The translations under genes and the position numbers were made by a program. A DNA stretch of 21,435 nt from an uncultured Desulfobulbaceae bacterium (GTDB lineage Bacteria > Desulfobacterota > Desulfobulbia > Desulfobulbales > BM004), in contig CAMYJP010000059.1 in assembly GCA_947258675.1 (NCBI GenBank), positions 1-21,435 of the forward strand, in the 5' to 3' direction. The notes under the pieces were generated by a model. It ran no database searches, was not told the origin of the DNA, and was given only the letters and a program-made list of their open reading frames with translations. Of the stretch, positions 8,569 to 16,494 are shown piece by piece. The stretch's first letter is position 1. Each line of letters opens with the position of its first letter.

Positions 8569-8862
8569 ATGAGTGTAAAAATTTTAATCAAACGAATCAT
8601 TGGACAAGAAGTGGCACCCGTTGTGAGGCCCTTAATTGTTGAATTAAGATCACATGCAATGAAGCAGCCAGGATACGTCAGTGGCGAGACATTGAAGTGC
8701 ATAGACAGGCCGGAAGAATATATTGTGATAAGCACCTGGCAGTCTCTTGAAGAATGGGATAAATGGCTGGAAAGTACGGATAGACAGATTATCGAAGAAA
8801 AAATATATGCCATCACCAGCAAAGCCACTGAATATTCAAAATATGTGCAGCTTGGGAACTAG
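8569..8862 (+). CDS. Small ABM-fold (antibiotic biosynthesis monooxygenase-like) protein
   Basis: A 97-residue single-domain protein of the dimeric alpha-beta barrel (ABM) superfamily. The pattern is typical: an N-terminal strand (SVKILIKRII), a helix with ELRSHAMKQPGYVSGETL, then EEYIVISTWQSLEEWDKWLES, ending with a strand near KYVQL. Members range from quinol monooxygenases and heme-degrading enzymes to proteins of unknown function, and no residue here settles the reaction. It lies within the carboxyl-transfer gene set, 147 bp after the 12S-like gene and just downstream of the 40-bp repeats, with a GAGGGA ribosome-binding site at 8558-8563. The placement suggests a role linked to that pathway, but this is inference. 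Confidence 0.8.
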   Translation: MSVKILIKRIIGQEVAPVVRPLIVELRSHAMKQPGYVSGETLKCIDRPEEYIVISTWQSLEEWDKWLESTDRQIIEEKIYAITSKATEYSKYVQLGN

Positions 8863-8901
8863 TTTGATCATACCGAGCCTTCATTATTCTTAAAGACAAT
8901 C

Positions 8902-9126
8902 ATGGAGGAAAATTGCAAATTGGATGAAAACAAGAAGAAAACTGCCGCTATCACAGCGGTTCTATATTATTTGCAGACCGAAGAAGAAACTTCAATACAT
9001 GAGTTGTCTTCGATCAACACATCACCTTCACACCAGGACAGTTTCTGGACTTTCAGCGGACGTCAGTCGCAAATGCTGCTACGCAACATGGCGCAGATGA
9101 AGCTTTTCCCAGGCTGGAAAGGATAA
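8902..9126 (+). CDS. Small protein resembling the soluble tail of OadG/MmdD-type decarboxylase subunits
   Basis: About 74 residues. The pattern TAAITAVLYYLQTEEE followed 25 residues later by SFWTFSGRQSQMLLRN resembles the cytoplasmic tail of gamma/delta subunits of biotin-dependent decarboxylases (an alanine-rich helix, then a W..(A/S)GR motif). There is no transmembrane helix, unlike membrane-bound OadG. It lies 27 bp before the biotin-carrying carboxyltransferase gene, where an assembly or adaptor subunit would be expected. The start is uncertain: the ATG at 8902 lacks a ribosome-binding site, whereas GGAGG at 8904-8908 is placed for an in-frame TTG at 8920, which would give 68 residues. 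The gene is likely real from context and pattern; the family match is a judgement by eye. Confidence 0.6.
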   Translation: MEENCKLDENKKKTAAITAVLYYLQTEEETSIHELSSINTSPSHQDSFWTFSGRQSQMLLRNMAQMKLFPGWKG

Positions 9127-9153
9127 TCAAACTTTTTCATAACAGGAAAAAAA

Positions 9154-11157
9154 ATGAAAAATGACATCAGCGTAGAATCCACCAAGATGGATTACAATAA
9201 AGACCGTCCAAAAGCGAATAATCCTGTAAAGGTAATGGATCTGACTTTGCGTGACGGCCATCAGTCTCTTTTTGCAACGAGAGGCAGAACCGAAGATATG
9301 ATTCCGGTTGCCGAATTAATGGATGAGGTCGGATTCTGGGCCTTGGAAACCTGGGGCGGAGCAACCTTTGACTCCATGCATCGATTTTTAAACGAAGATC
9401 CCTGGGAAAGAATCAAAACACTGAAAAGATATGCTGTAAAAACTCCTTTTTCAATGCTGCTTCGGGCACAGAACTTGGTAGGTTACAGGAATTATGCCGA
9501 CGATGTCGCAGAAGCCTTTGTTGATCGGGCTGCTGTCAATGGCATTGATGTGTTCAGAACATTCGATGCATTGAATGATTACCGAAATTTTGAAACTGTT
9601 GTTAAGGGAATTAAAAAAGCCGGCAAACATTTCCAGGGATGCATCTGTTTTTCGATGACAGAACCACGGATGGGTGGAGATGTATACAACCTGGACTATT
9701 ATATCAACAAGGCTAAAGCCCTTGAAGAGATGGGAGCCGACAGTATCTGCGTTAAGGATATGGCTGGTTTGATGGCCCCTTATGATGCTTTTGTACTGTT
9801 TAAATCTTTAAAGGAGGCTGTCTCTCCACCGCTTCATCTACACAGCCATTTCACCTCCGGAATGGCTCCAATGACCCATCTCAAAGCAATTGAAGCGGGC
9901 GTAGACATAGTTGATACCTGCATGTCCCCCTATGCTTACCGGACATCACACCCGGCTGTAGAACCCATGGTCATGTCTCTTCTTGGCACCAACAGAGACA
10001 TCGGCTTTGATATCACCCTTCTCGCCCAAATCAATGAAATTTTTGAAAAAAAAATTATACCCAAATATAGACATCTGCTGGATGATACCAAGATGTCCAT
10101 TATAGATATCAATGTGCTTCTCCACCAAACTCCCGGGGGCATGCTTTCAAACCTGGTTAACCAGCTACGGGAAATGGATGCTCTGGATAAAATCGATCAG
10201 GTGTATGCTGAACTACCTAGGGTAAGAAAAGACCTTGGTCAAATTCCCTTGGTTACTCCTACCAGCCAGATTGTCGGCACCCAGACGGTTAATAATGTGC
10301 TGTTTGACGATGGAGATGAACGCTATAAAATGATTACCGGACAGGTGAAGGATTTATGTTACGGCTTATATGGCAAAACAGCAGTTCCGATAAACCCGGA
10401 AGTTCAGAAAAAAGCACTAAAGGGCTATTCCAGGGGAGAAGAACCGATAAACTGTCGCCCGGCTGAGGTCCTTGACCCGGAACTTGATAATGCTGAAAAG
10501 GAAGTAAAAAATCTTGCTAAAGGCCTTGATGATGTATTGATCTATGCCTTGTATCCGGTGACCGGCAAACGATTTTTGAAATGGAAATACGGTCTTGAAC
10601 CTATTCCTGACGATGTCCTCCCCAGAACAATGGAAGATGTGAAAGCTGAGAAAGAATTGCTTGCCAAGGCAAAAGCTGGAAAAATGGTGGACAAAATTGA
10701 AAAATCCGTTCCTGAAATGAGTGATGATCTAAGAAAATTCAATGTTCTGGTAGACGGTGAATATTTTAATGTTGAGGTCGAAGAGTCCGGGGTCAGTCAC
10801 CAAATAAGATCTGCCAGGAAAACCACCCCAAACCCTGCTGCAGTTCCACCTGCTCCTGCTGCCCCGATAAAATCTGCAAAACCTGCAAAATCTGCCAAAC
10901 CTGCAGAAGAACCGGCGCCAGCAACAATGAACCACAGCGAAGGGGTGTCTCTTGTTGCACCCATGCCGGGAATGATTGTCGGTGTTGACAAAAAAGTGGG
11001 TGATGTGGTGAAAAAAGGTGAAACAATCCTTACCCTTGAAGCGATGAAGATGGAAAATGCACTACCAGCGCCTATAAGCGGAACTATTATAAAAATGATA
11101 AAGGTTGTTGGCGATCAGGTTGCTAAAAATGATATTCTCTGCGTGATTTCTCCATAA
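9154..11157 (+). CDS. Biotin-dependent pyruvate/oxaloacetate carboxyltransferase, 5S + biotin carrier fusion (PycB/OadA type)
   Basis: A 667-residue fusion. Residues about 25-290 form the HMGL-like carboxyltransferase barrel: D34 in TLRDGHQS, the candidate carbamylated K201 in CVKDMAG, and metal-binding H228/H230 in HLHSH. The conserved PYC/OADA domain follows to about 500. An Ala/Pro/Lys linker at about 563-590 leads to a C-terminal biotinyl domain with EAMKME, biotin lysine K632. This equals the 5S and 1.3S subunits of Propionibacterium transcarboxylase in one chain, and also resembles OadA and archaeal-type PycB. It should transfer carboxyl between biotin and pyruvate/oxaloacetate. With the 12S-like gene upstream, and no OadB-type membrane subunit or biotin carboxylase in the window, a soluble transcarboxylase is the best reading. 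It is the last gene of the set. Confidence 0.9.
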   Translation: MKNDISVESTKMDYNKDRPKANNPVKVMDLTLRDGHQSLFATRGRTEDMIPVAELMDEVGFWALETWGGATFDSMHRFLNEDPWERIKTLKRYAVKTPFSMLLRAQNLVGYRNYADDVAEAFVDRAAVNGIDVFRTFDALNDYRNFETVVKGIKKAGKHFQGCICFSMTEPRMGGDVYNLDYYINKAKALEEMGADSICVKDMAGLMAPYDAFVLFKSLKEAVSPPLHLHSHFTSGMAPMTHLKAIEAGVDIVDTCMSPYAYRTSHPAVEPMVMSLLGTNRDIGFDITLLAQINEIFEKKIIPKYRHLLDDTKMSIIDINVLLHQTPGGMLSNLVNQLREMDALDKIDQVYAELPRVRKDLGQIPLVTPTSQIVGTQTVNNVLFDDGDERYKMITGQVKDLCYGLYGKTAVPINPEVQKKALKGYSRGEEPINCRPAEVLDPELDNAEKEVKNLAKGLDDVLIYALYPVTGKRFLKWKYGLEPIPDDVLPRTMEDVKAEKELLAKAKAGKMVDKIEKSVPEMSDDLRKFNVLVDGEYFNVEVEESGVSHQIRSARKTTPNPAAVPPAPAAPIKSAKPAKSAKPAEEPAPATMNHSEGVSLVAPMPGMIVGVDKKVGDVVKKGETILTLEAMKMENALPAPISGTIIKMIKVVGDQVAKNDILCVISP

Positions 11158-11186
11158 TCCGGCTCTCGTTCAGTCTGTATTTTACT

Positions 11187-12620
11187 TTATTTCAGGAGAT
11201 TCTTCACAGCCCGGCTTGCAGTAATATTGGTTTTGGTCACGTATTCTTCGTGATTCCTATCAATATCATTGAGCTTGTAATAATAATTGACCATTAAACC
11301 ATATGAGCGCTTTTTGCCATTTTCTGAAAGATCACCGAACCAGTTTATCCGCTCAATAAAAGCACCGTTTGACAAATGAAAATGGGCTACCGGATCAAAC
11401 GCTCCAGAACCACTTCGTTCTTCAAGCAGGTAATGTGCACAGAGTCTGGTAAGAATCGGTTGTAAAATTTGAACGGTCGCAGGATCACCGTACCAATCAT
11501 CATTCAGGATGTTTTGCAGCTGCAGGGCTGCGTTTTCACAGCTATACTTCTCCTTCAGAATATCTACCTCTTTTGGACGCAGAATTTCAAGATCACGGGT
11601 GATGAGTTTTGGCGACAACCAGTTTTTAAAACCTGGTATTGGGGAAAGAGTAGCAAAATGTTTTAAGTCTTCGAAATCATTGGAAAGTTTCTGCACCACA
11701 GTTTTTATCAAAAAATTCCCCATGCTGATGCCGGCAAGCCCCGGCTGGGTATTGGATATGGAATAAAATAAAGCAGTATTAGCATGTTGCGGATCAACTT
11801 TTTCATCCTCTTTATTGAGCAATTCCTGAATATTATCGCTGAGTTTATTTACCAGAGCGACTTCAACAAAAATCAAAGGTTCAGATACCATCTTATTGTG
11901 AAAAAATGCAAAACATAGACGATCCGAATCAAGCCGAGTACGCAAGTCATCCCAAGAATGGATTTCATGAACTGCTTCATATTCAATCAATTTTTCCAAG
12001 AGAGCTGCAGGTGAATTCCATGTAATTTCCTGGAGGTCGAGAAGACCAATATCAAACCAGGCAGCCAGAATTTCTTTAATATCATGAGACAATTTGTATA
12101 ATCCAAGGTCGTCCTTGCTTTTTTTCAGGATGGCAGCCCGCATATTAATCAAAAGTTTCAAGCCGTTCGGCAACGAGGAGAACTGTTTGAGAAGAATAAT
12201 TCTCGGTGGTGTAAGCGTCTTTTTCAAATTTATTTCTGCATGAATAGATTCATTTGTGTTTTGTGCCCTTTCGATCTCCTTGATTTTATCAACCAGTTCC
12301 TGCCGGTTGATATCAAAATCATAAGCCAGAATATCATGAAACCTTTCCCGCCCTTCAGAAGTAAGGTTCAAATAAACCGTGCCGAGTTCAACAGTACGGA
12401 TTCTGGCAGAGACATCTCCACCTTTCGCATATATGCACTCATTAATGAGGTTGTACAAATACTCTCGCTCTTCATAGCGTGGATCAAGTTCTTCACTTCT
12501 AGACAAAGCTTTTCTGGCTAAACCGATAATACCGTCCCAAGCCTTTCTGAATTCTCCTCTGGTCAATCTGTCAATAATGGCAGATGAGTTATCGCTTGCT
12601 TCATCATGCATATCAACCAT
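11187..12620 (-). CDS. Malonyl-CoA decarboxylase
   Basis: A 477-residue member of the malonyl-CoA decarboxylase family, which converts malonyl-CoA to acetyl-CoA and CO2. The N-terminal helical domain spans about 1-180 and the acetyltransferase-like catalytic domain about 190-450. Family hallmarks are EPLIFVEVAL at 247-256, TLSPIPGF at 324-331 with candidate catalytic S326, and DPVAHFHLSNGA at 409-420 with the catalytic His region, then NYYYKL at 445-450. The length matches bacterial homologues without a targeting extension. The ATG at 12620 has an AAGGA ribosome-binding site about 8 bases upstream on the minus strand. It is convergent with the biotin-dependent carboxyltransferase gene (29 bp between stops) and 55 bp downstream of the protease gene on its own strand. 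In an anaerobe it may serve malonate or odd-chain metabolism, or recycle malonyl-CoA made by side reaction of carboxyltransferases. Confidence 0.92.
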   Translation of the reverse strand: MVDMHDEASDNSSAIIDRLTRGEFRKAWDGIIGLARKALSRSEELDPRYEEREYLYNLINECIYAKGGDVSARIRTVELGTVYLNLTSEGRERFHDILAYDFDINRQELVDKIKEIERAQNTNESIHAEINLKKTLTPPRIILLKQFSSLPNGLKLLINMRAAILKKSKDDLGLYKLSHDIKEILAAWFDIGLLDLQEITWNSPAALLEKLIEYEAVHEIHSWDDLRTRLDSDRLCFAFFHNKMVSEPLIFVEVALVNKLSDNIQELLNKEDEKVDPQHANTALFYSISNTQPGLAGISMGNFLIKTVVQKLSNDFEDLKHFATLSPIPGFKNWLSPKLITRDLEILRPKEVDILKEKYSCENAALQLQNILNDDWYGDPATVQILQPILTRLCAHYLLEERSGSGAFDPVAHFHLSNGAFIERINWFGDLSENGKKRSYGLMVNYYYKLNDIDRNHEEYVTKTNITASRAVKNLLK

Positions 12621-12675
12621 GGAATTTTCCTTTTGATGAAAAAAGTGAACCTACTAATAAGAGTCTATTCTGACA

Positions 12676-13917
12676 TCAGTCGTTCTTATACCTGTTAATC
12701 GCATGTATCCTTTCAAGTACAGGCGGGTGGGAATAGTTCAAAAATACATGTAAAGGATGCGGAGTGAGGTTTGAAAGATTATTTTTAGACAGTTTTTTTA
12801 GGGCTTCAACCATATCTGCAGGACTCCCCGTTGTCTGCGCAGCGAATCTATCAGCCTCATATTCATTATGTCGAGACAGGAGATGCAAAAAGATTGAAAG
12901 AATCATTTCAATGGGAGAGAGTAAAAGACCGAAAAATATCAGGCCTCCATAGATGGAGGTCTGTTCCATAAAAAAAGCGTCAAACAAACCTTGATGGCTG
13001 AGAAAAATGGATAGAAGATAAAACATAACCCCCATGTGTAATATACTCAGCACCATTCCCTGTATTATGTGTTTCTTTTTATAATGTCCAATTTCATGGG
13101 CAAGAATAGCCAGCAATTCACCTGATGAATGGTTTTCGATCAGAGTATCAAACAAAGCGATACGTTTGTTCTTTCCAAAGCCGGTAAAAAAGGCATTGGA
13201 TTTACTTGATCTGCGGGAGCCATCAATAACAAAAATATTTTCAAGAGAAAACTTTACCGACTTTGCATAGCCCATAATCTTTTCTTTTAAGTCTCCGTCG
13301 TCAAGAGGAGTAAATTTATTAAATAGAGGCATTATCCAGGTCGGAGCTACGAACTGAATTATAAAAATAAAGATAGTGACCACCAGCCAGCAGTAAAGCC
13401 AGGCTTTGGAACCGGCAAATTCAAACAGGGCGAGAACAATTGTCAATATCAGACCACCGATTACTATGGAGAGGGCAAGCCCTTTCATAAGATCCAGAAA
13501 AAAGGTGAGCGGTTTAGTCCTGTTAAATCCAAATTTTTCTTCGATTACAAACGTTGAATAGATACTGAATGGCAGCGATAGAACTGTCTTTAAAAAAAGA
13601 AGAACAGTTAAATATGATAAGCCAGTCCAGACCTGAGATAATTCCCAGCTCCGCACCCACAAATCCATCTGATTAAAACCGCCGGCAAACCAGAAGAGAA
13701 GCATTACAGCCAAATCAAATGTACTGGTAACAAAACCAAAACGGGTCGAAACTTTGGTATAAGCCTGTGATTTTTCATAAGCACTGCTGTCGTAAACGCC
13801 CTTAAATTCTTCAGGAAGCTCCGGACGCAATGCCTTAAGATTCAAACTGTCTGAAACAATATCAAGAGCATAATTAAACAATAGAGAAATCAGTATAATG
13901 AAAAAATAGATATTCAT
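12676..13917 (-). CDS. M48 membrane zinc metalloprotease, Ste24/CAAX protease 1-like
   Basis: A 413-residue integral membrane protease. The N-terminal region (about 1-200) has the M48_N arrangement with several membrane segments, including stretches near 60-80, 95-120, 145-170 and 175-195. The zinc site is HEIGH with H274, E275 and H278, and the third ligand E354 lies in YEADRFA (with D356). The C-terminal NLTPHPLHVFLNYSHPPVLERI is typical of the Ste24 branch. In bacteria these are thought to act in membrane protein quality control rather than prenyl-protein maturation. The start is supported by an AAAGGTGA ribosome-binding stretch on the minus strand. It may be co-transcribed with the malonyl-CoA decarboxylase gene 55 bp downstream, though no functional link is obvious. 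Confidence 0.92.
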   Translation of the reverse strand: MNIYFFIILISLLFNYALDIVSDSLNLKALRPELPEEFKGVYDSSAYEKSQAYTKVSTRFGFVTSTFDLAVMLLFWFAGGFNQMDLWVRSWELSQVWTGLSYLTVLLFLKTVLSLPFSIYSTFVIEEKFGFNRTKPLTFFLDLMKGLALSIVIGGLILTIVLALFEFAGSKAWLYCWLVVTIFIFIIQFVAPTWIMPLFNKFTPLDDGDLKEKIMGYAKSVKFSLENIFVIDGSRRSSKSNAFFTGFGKNKRIALFDTLIENHSSGELLAILAHEIGHYKKKHIIQGMVLSILHMGVMFYLLSIFLSHQGLFDAFFMEQTSIYGGLIFFGLLLSPIEMILSIFLHLLSRHNEYEADRFAAQTTGSPADMVEALKKLSKNNLSNLTPHPLHVFLNYSHPPVLERIHAINRYKND

Positions 13918-14111
13918 GGGTCTTTAATTCACCTTTTTGTATTTTCTAGTCAAGGATGCTGTTAGGATAAAATATGTATGTAACAAAAAGCAGGTTGATC
14001 TGATCGATGCAAACATGTCAAATTATCCTGGTCCGGTCAAGCTGTAATTCATAATTCATACCATGAAACCGTAATATTCGAAAAGATGCCTACTAACAGG
14101 TAGATTTTTCA

Positions 14112-14141
14112 TTGCTGGAAAAAGATGCACAATGATATAAT
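14112..14141 (+). promoter_or_regulatory. Possible sigma-70-type promoter of the MORN gene
   Basis: A perfect TATAAT at 14136-14141 is preceded by TGA, giving an extended -10 (TGN-TATAAT). TTGCTG at 14112-14117 is a weak -35 at 18-bp spacing. Transcription would start near 14148, about 38 bp before the ATG at 14186. Seen by eye only. Confidence 0.45.
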
Positions 14142-14185
14142 AGGTCGACATTTTTAAAAACTTTATTTAACCAATAGGACCACCA

Positions 14186-15160
14186 ATGAAAAAAATTTAT
14201 GTGACAATACTCTCTCTGCTTTTATTCCTTCCAATACAGGCGTCTGCAGAATGTCTATCTGGAGACTGTAATAATGGAAAAGGCGATCTTATGCTACCGG
14301 ACGGCAACAAGTTCAGCGGTCAATTTAAAAATGGAGCCCCGCATGGGCAGGGAAAACTGATCTTGTCTGACGGCACATCACTTACAGGCAAATTTACCAA
14401 TAGTCCATATAATGGTACAGGATCAATAATCTTTCCAAATGGTGAAAAATATGACGGCCAATTTTATAACCACATACCCAATGGTCAGGGAACCCTTATC
14501 AATGCGAGTGGAAATACCTATAACGGTGTATTTCGCAAAGGAGAATTTTTCCGTGGTAACGTGAAAATTACCCTGCCGGACGGTGTTGTTTATAATGGAG
14601 CCTATGCCAATCAAACCTATAACGGCAAGGGAGAGCTGATTTTGCCGGACAAGACCCATTATTCCGGTAATTTTAAAAATGGTCAGTATCAAGGTCAAGG
14701 GACACTGATATTACCGGATGGAACTAAATATGTTGGTAAATTCACTGAAGGTCTTTATAGCGGTAAAGGAAAACTGACTAAAGCAGGGGCCACCTATGAA
14801 GGAGATTTCAAAGACAACCAATACCACGGCCAAGGAATCTTGCTTACGCAAGACGGTACCAAGTTCGTTGGTTTTTTTAAAAATGGCAAACTGAATGGTG
14901 ACGGGCTAATGACCTCGCCTGACGGCAAGAAATACGGCGGCCGTTGGAAAGATGATGTCTTTAATGGACAAGGCACACTCATTCTGCCCGATGGCACCAA
15001 ATATTCTGGTGAGTTTAAGAAAGGAGAATACCATGGGTATGGAGTTCTTACTCTTCCAGACAAGACTGCTAAAGAAGGCAAATTTGAAAAAGGACAATTA
15101 GTCGAAGAAAAGAAACCGGAAAAAAAGAAAAAAAAGAAAAGAAAAAAAATAATTTTTTAA
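14186..15160 (+). CDS. Exported MORN-repeat protein with lysine-rich C-terminus
   Basis: A 324-residue protein. Residues 1-22 form a signal peptide (basic start, leucine-rich core, cleavage likely after QASA). From about residue 30 to 300 the chain is a run of roughly twelve MORN repeats of about 23 residues, each like LPDGTKYSGEFKNG.YHGQG. These fold into an extended beta-sheet. Two cysteines soon after the signal peptide (C23, C27) could form a disulfide. The last 20 residues are almost all Lys/Glu/Arg. MORN proteins are usually scaffolds or membrane-associated; no enzyme domain is present. The stop codon overlaps that of the convergent response-regulator gene by 4 bp. It has its own likely promoter and no same-strand partner. 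Confidence 0.85.
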   Translation: MKKIYVTILSLLLFLPIQASAECLSGDCNNGKGDLMLPDGNKFSGQFKNGAPHGQGKLILSDGTSLTGKFTNSPYNGTGSIIFPNGEKYDGQFYNHIPNGQGTLINASGNTYNGVFRKGEFFRGNVKITLPDGVVYNGAYANQTYNGKGELILPDKTHYSGNFKNGQYQGQGTLILPDGTKYVGKFTEGLYSGKGKLTKAGATYEGDFKDNQYHGQGILLTQDGTKFVGFFKNGKLNGDGLMTSPDGKKYGGRWKDDVFNGQGTLILPDGTKYSGEFKKGEYHGYGVLTLPDKTAKEGKFEKGQLVEEKKPEKKKKKKRKKIIF

Positions 15161-16494
15161 CCTTGTAACAAACCATTATTCTTCATTTTTGTACGAAGCT
15201 GCTTGCGGCTGATACCTAGCAATATAGCAGCCTGGGACTGATTCCATGAGGTATTGTCCAACGCCTTGATAATAATCCGCTTTTCCAGTTCCGGGAGATT
15301 AAACTCGCCAATCTCAAAGCAATCCCCCTCCTCTGCCAACGGCCTCATTTTCTTTGGCAGACATTCCAAATTTATTTTTTCATAGGAACACAAAATAACT
15401 GCCCGTTCCATTACGTTTTCCAGTTCCCGTACATTCCCTGGCCAGTCATAATTGATCATTGCAGCCATTACCTCCGGTTCTACATCTGCAACATCCTTTT
15501 TATTCTTTTTACTGAAAGTATTTAGGTAATGATACACAAGAAGAGGAATATCCTCAGCACGCTCACGGAGTGGAGGAATGGTTATGGTGATGACATTTAG
15601 TCGATAATAAAGATCAGCTCGGAAATCATTTTCAGCAATTGCTTCATCAATATTACGATTGGTTGCCGATAAAATCCTTACATCAGCGGTAATTTTTTCT
15701 TTACCCCCAATACGTCGGAATTCTTTTTCTTGTAAGAAACGCAATAATTTTTTTTGCAATGAAAAATCCAGATCACCTATTTCATCAAGAAATGCAGTAC
15801 CACCTTGAGCCATCTCAATAAGTCCCATCTTTGATTCATTCGCACCGGTAAATGCTCCTTTTTCATAACCAAACAGTTCGCTTTCAATCAACTCCGAAGG
15901 AATTGTAGTGCAGTCAATGGGGATAAAAGTGCGTTCCGCACGAAGGGAAGTGTAATGTATAGCCCTGGCAATTAGTTCCTTACCTGTGCCTGACTCGCCC
16001 AGGATAAGAATATTTGCATCTGTCTTGCTCACCCTTTTGATGAGAGTGAACACCTCCTGTATAGCAGGAGATTTGCCTATGATATTTAAAAATTTGTATC
16101 TGTCATCTCCATTGAATATCCCGCCATTTTTCTCATGAGATATTGCATCTTTCACTGCTGATTCAAGAAGATTCAGATTTATCGGTTTGGTAAGATATGT
16201 ATAAGCGCCTTTACGCATGGCATTGACGGCAAGCTCTATTGTTCCGTAAGCAGTAAGAAGAATAAATGGTATATTCGGTGCAACTGTTTTAACCTTCGCA
16301 AGGAGCTTTTCACCGTTCATTCCCGGCATTTTGTAATCAGAGATAATGAGATGGTAGGTATTATTTTTAACTAAAGTAAGGGCTTCTTCCCCGGATCTGG
16401 CTGTATCAACAGTATAATTGCTACCCTGCAGACCTGCGGAAAGCACTTTCAGGGAATTAATTTCATCATCAACCAGCAAAATTTGATACTGCAT
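15157..16494 (-). CDS. Sigma-54-dependent response regulator (NtrC/AtoC family)
   Basis: A 445-residue enhancer-binding activator from the ATG at 16494. The receiver domain (1-120) has acidic D9/D10, phospho-acceptor D53 and K103. The AAA+ domain (about 138-375) has Walker A GESGTGKE 166-173, the sigma-54 contact loop GAFTGA 213-218 and Walker B with D237/E238. A Fis-type helix-turn-helix lies at about 416-440. The frame is open to an upstream start at 16551, but AGGAGG six bases before 16494 and the REC N-terminus fix the later one. The gene overlaps the kinase gene by 26 bp, indicating translational coupling. It most likely acts on the sigma-54 promoter and dyads upstream of the transporter operon. 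Its stop overlaps that of the MORN gene. Confidence 0.95.
   Translation of the reverse strand: MQYQILLVDDEINSLKVLSAGLQGSNYTVDTARSGEEALTLVKNNTYHLIISDYKMPGMNGEKLLAKVKTVAPNIPFILLTAYGTIELAVNAMRKGAYTYLTKPINLNLLESAVKDAISHEKNGGIFNGDDRYKFLNIIGKSPAIQEVFTLIKRVSKTDANILILGESGTGKELIARAIHYTSLRAERTFIPIDCTTIPSELIESELFGYEKGAFTGANESKMGLIEMAQGGTAFLDEIGDLDFSLQKKLLRFLQEKEFRRIGGKEKITADVRILSATNRNIDEAIAENDFRADLYYRLNVITITIPPLRERAEDIPLLVYHYLNTFSKKNKKDVADVEPEVMAAMINYDWPGNVRELENVMERAVILCSYEKINLECLPKKMRPLAEEGDCFEIGEFNLPELEKRIIIKALDNTSWNQSQAAILLGISRKQLRTKMKNNGLLQG

Noticed and set aside
6877..11157. Sodium-pumping oxaloacetate or methylmalonyl-CoA decarboxylase
   Set aside because: No membrane beta subunit is present and the small gamma-like protein has no transmembrane span; it cannot be excluded if a beta gene lies elsewhere.
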